DNA of 64,000 nucleotides, from NCBI RefSeq assembly GCF_004027225.2, contig NC_044289.2, forward strand, positions 9,403,761-9,467,760. The letters are read 5' to 3'. Below the pieces are notes generated by a model that saw only the letters and a program-made list of their open reading frames with translations, did no database searches and was not told where the DNA came from. Shown in pieces: positions 63,701-64,000 of the stretch. Each line of letters starts with the position of its first letter. Within the stretch, counting starts at the first letter, position 1. This stretch comes from Strigops habroptila. Its lineage: Eukaryota; Chordata; Aves; Psittaciformes; Psittacidae. Made by a program: the position numbers and the translations under genes.

Positions 63701-64000
63701 AACAAAAAAGCAGGAGACGTTGTGGAAGATAAGGAGATGAGCTAGATTCTCATCATCTTACATCTGTCAAGCATCTTGTCACCTTTTCATCCTTATCTCC
63801 TTTTAAATAAAGCCTACAGAGGGTTTCCAGAAATGTGGGTCCTGTCCTGATTTTCTGCCTCTCGAGCCAGATTGTTGGTGGCTTTGCCCTAATGTGTCTA
63901 GAAAGCCCTGCGGTACCTTAATGGATAATAGGAGGGGAGAATAAATGTCAAATGGTCTGTCTACAAGTCCTTCTCCCGCTCTATTGCTCAATATCTATTC
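60720..64000. other. Intergenic DNA downstream of UBE2V1
   Basis: About 3.3 kb to the window edge. No recognisable exon, RNA gene or repeat. Isolated AATAAA hexamers (for example about 62097 and 62554) could serve longer UBE2V1 3' ends but have no other support. In human, SNAI1 follows on this side; no snail zinc-finger sequence is visible here. Confidence 0.5.

Overview
This window is vertebrate nuclear DNA and almost certainly avian. It has three intron-and-UTR style genes embedded in long non-coding DNA. Several truncated 3' ends of CR1, the dominant bird LINE, are present, along with a TG...CA-bounded endogenous-retrovirus solo-LTR-like repeat of a kind I recall from non-chicken (neoavian) birds. 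GC-rich CpG islands sit at the promoters. The gene order CEBPB (minus) - PEDS1/TMEM189 (plus) - UBE2V1 (plus) is the conserved block of human 20q13.13, which lies on chromosome 20 in chicken. I cannot name the species from sequence alone.

Layout. Bases 1 to about 10,480 are intergenic DNA downstream of CEBPB, with one CR1 fragment and minor tandem repeats. The single-exon gene CEBPB lies at 11,037-12,035 on the minus strand, inside a large CpG island. It has LAP*, LAP and LIP start codons and the conserved short uORF. From 12,400 to 19,000 lies the CEBPB/PEDS1 intergenic region. It contains an AP-1 site, an orphan CpG-rich patch, two divergent CTCF-like motifs about 1 kb apart, and an inverted pair of CR1 ends. 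PEDS1 occupies about 19,200-39,300 in six coding exons that encode 278 aa. UBE2V1 runs from 44,036 to about 60,715 in four coding exons that encode 147 aa. Its large first intron holds an LTR-like element, a second probable bird interspersed repeat and a CR1 fragment. From about 60,720 to the end I recognise no gene.

Function. C/EBP-beta is a bZIP transcription factor of inflammation, myeloid and adipocyte differentiation. PEDS1 is the ER plasmanylethanolamine desaturase that makes the vinyl-ether bond of plasmalogens. UBE2V1 is the catalytically inactive E2 variant that pairs with UBE2N to build K63-linked ubiquitin chains. PEDS1 exon 5 and UBE2V1 exon 2 share splice phase, so the known vertebrate PEDS1-UBE2V1 (Kua-UEV) read-through mRNA is possible here and would encode a 378-aa fusion.

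I found no evidence for a wholly new biological system. The points most worth a second look are the divergent CTCF-like motifs between CEBPB and PEDS1, the tandem 3' splice site of PEDS1 exon 3 whose distal choice creates an in-frame stop, the phase-matched read-through fusion, and several repeat and palindrome structures near regulatory DNA.
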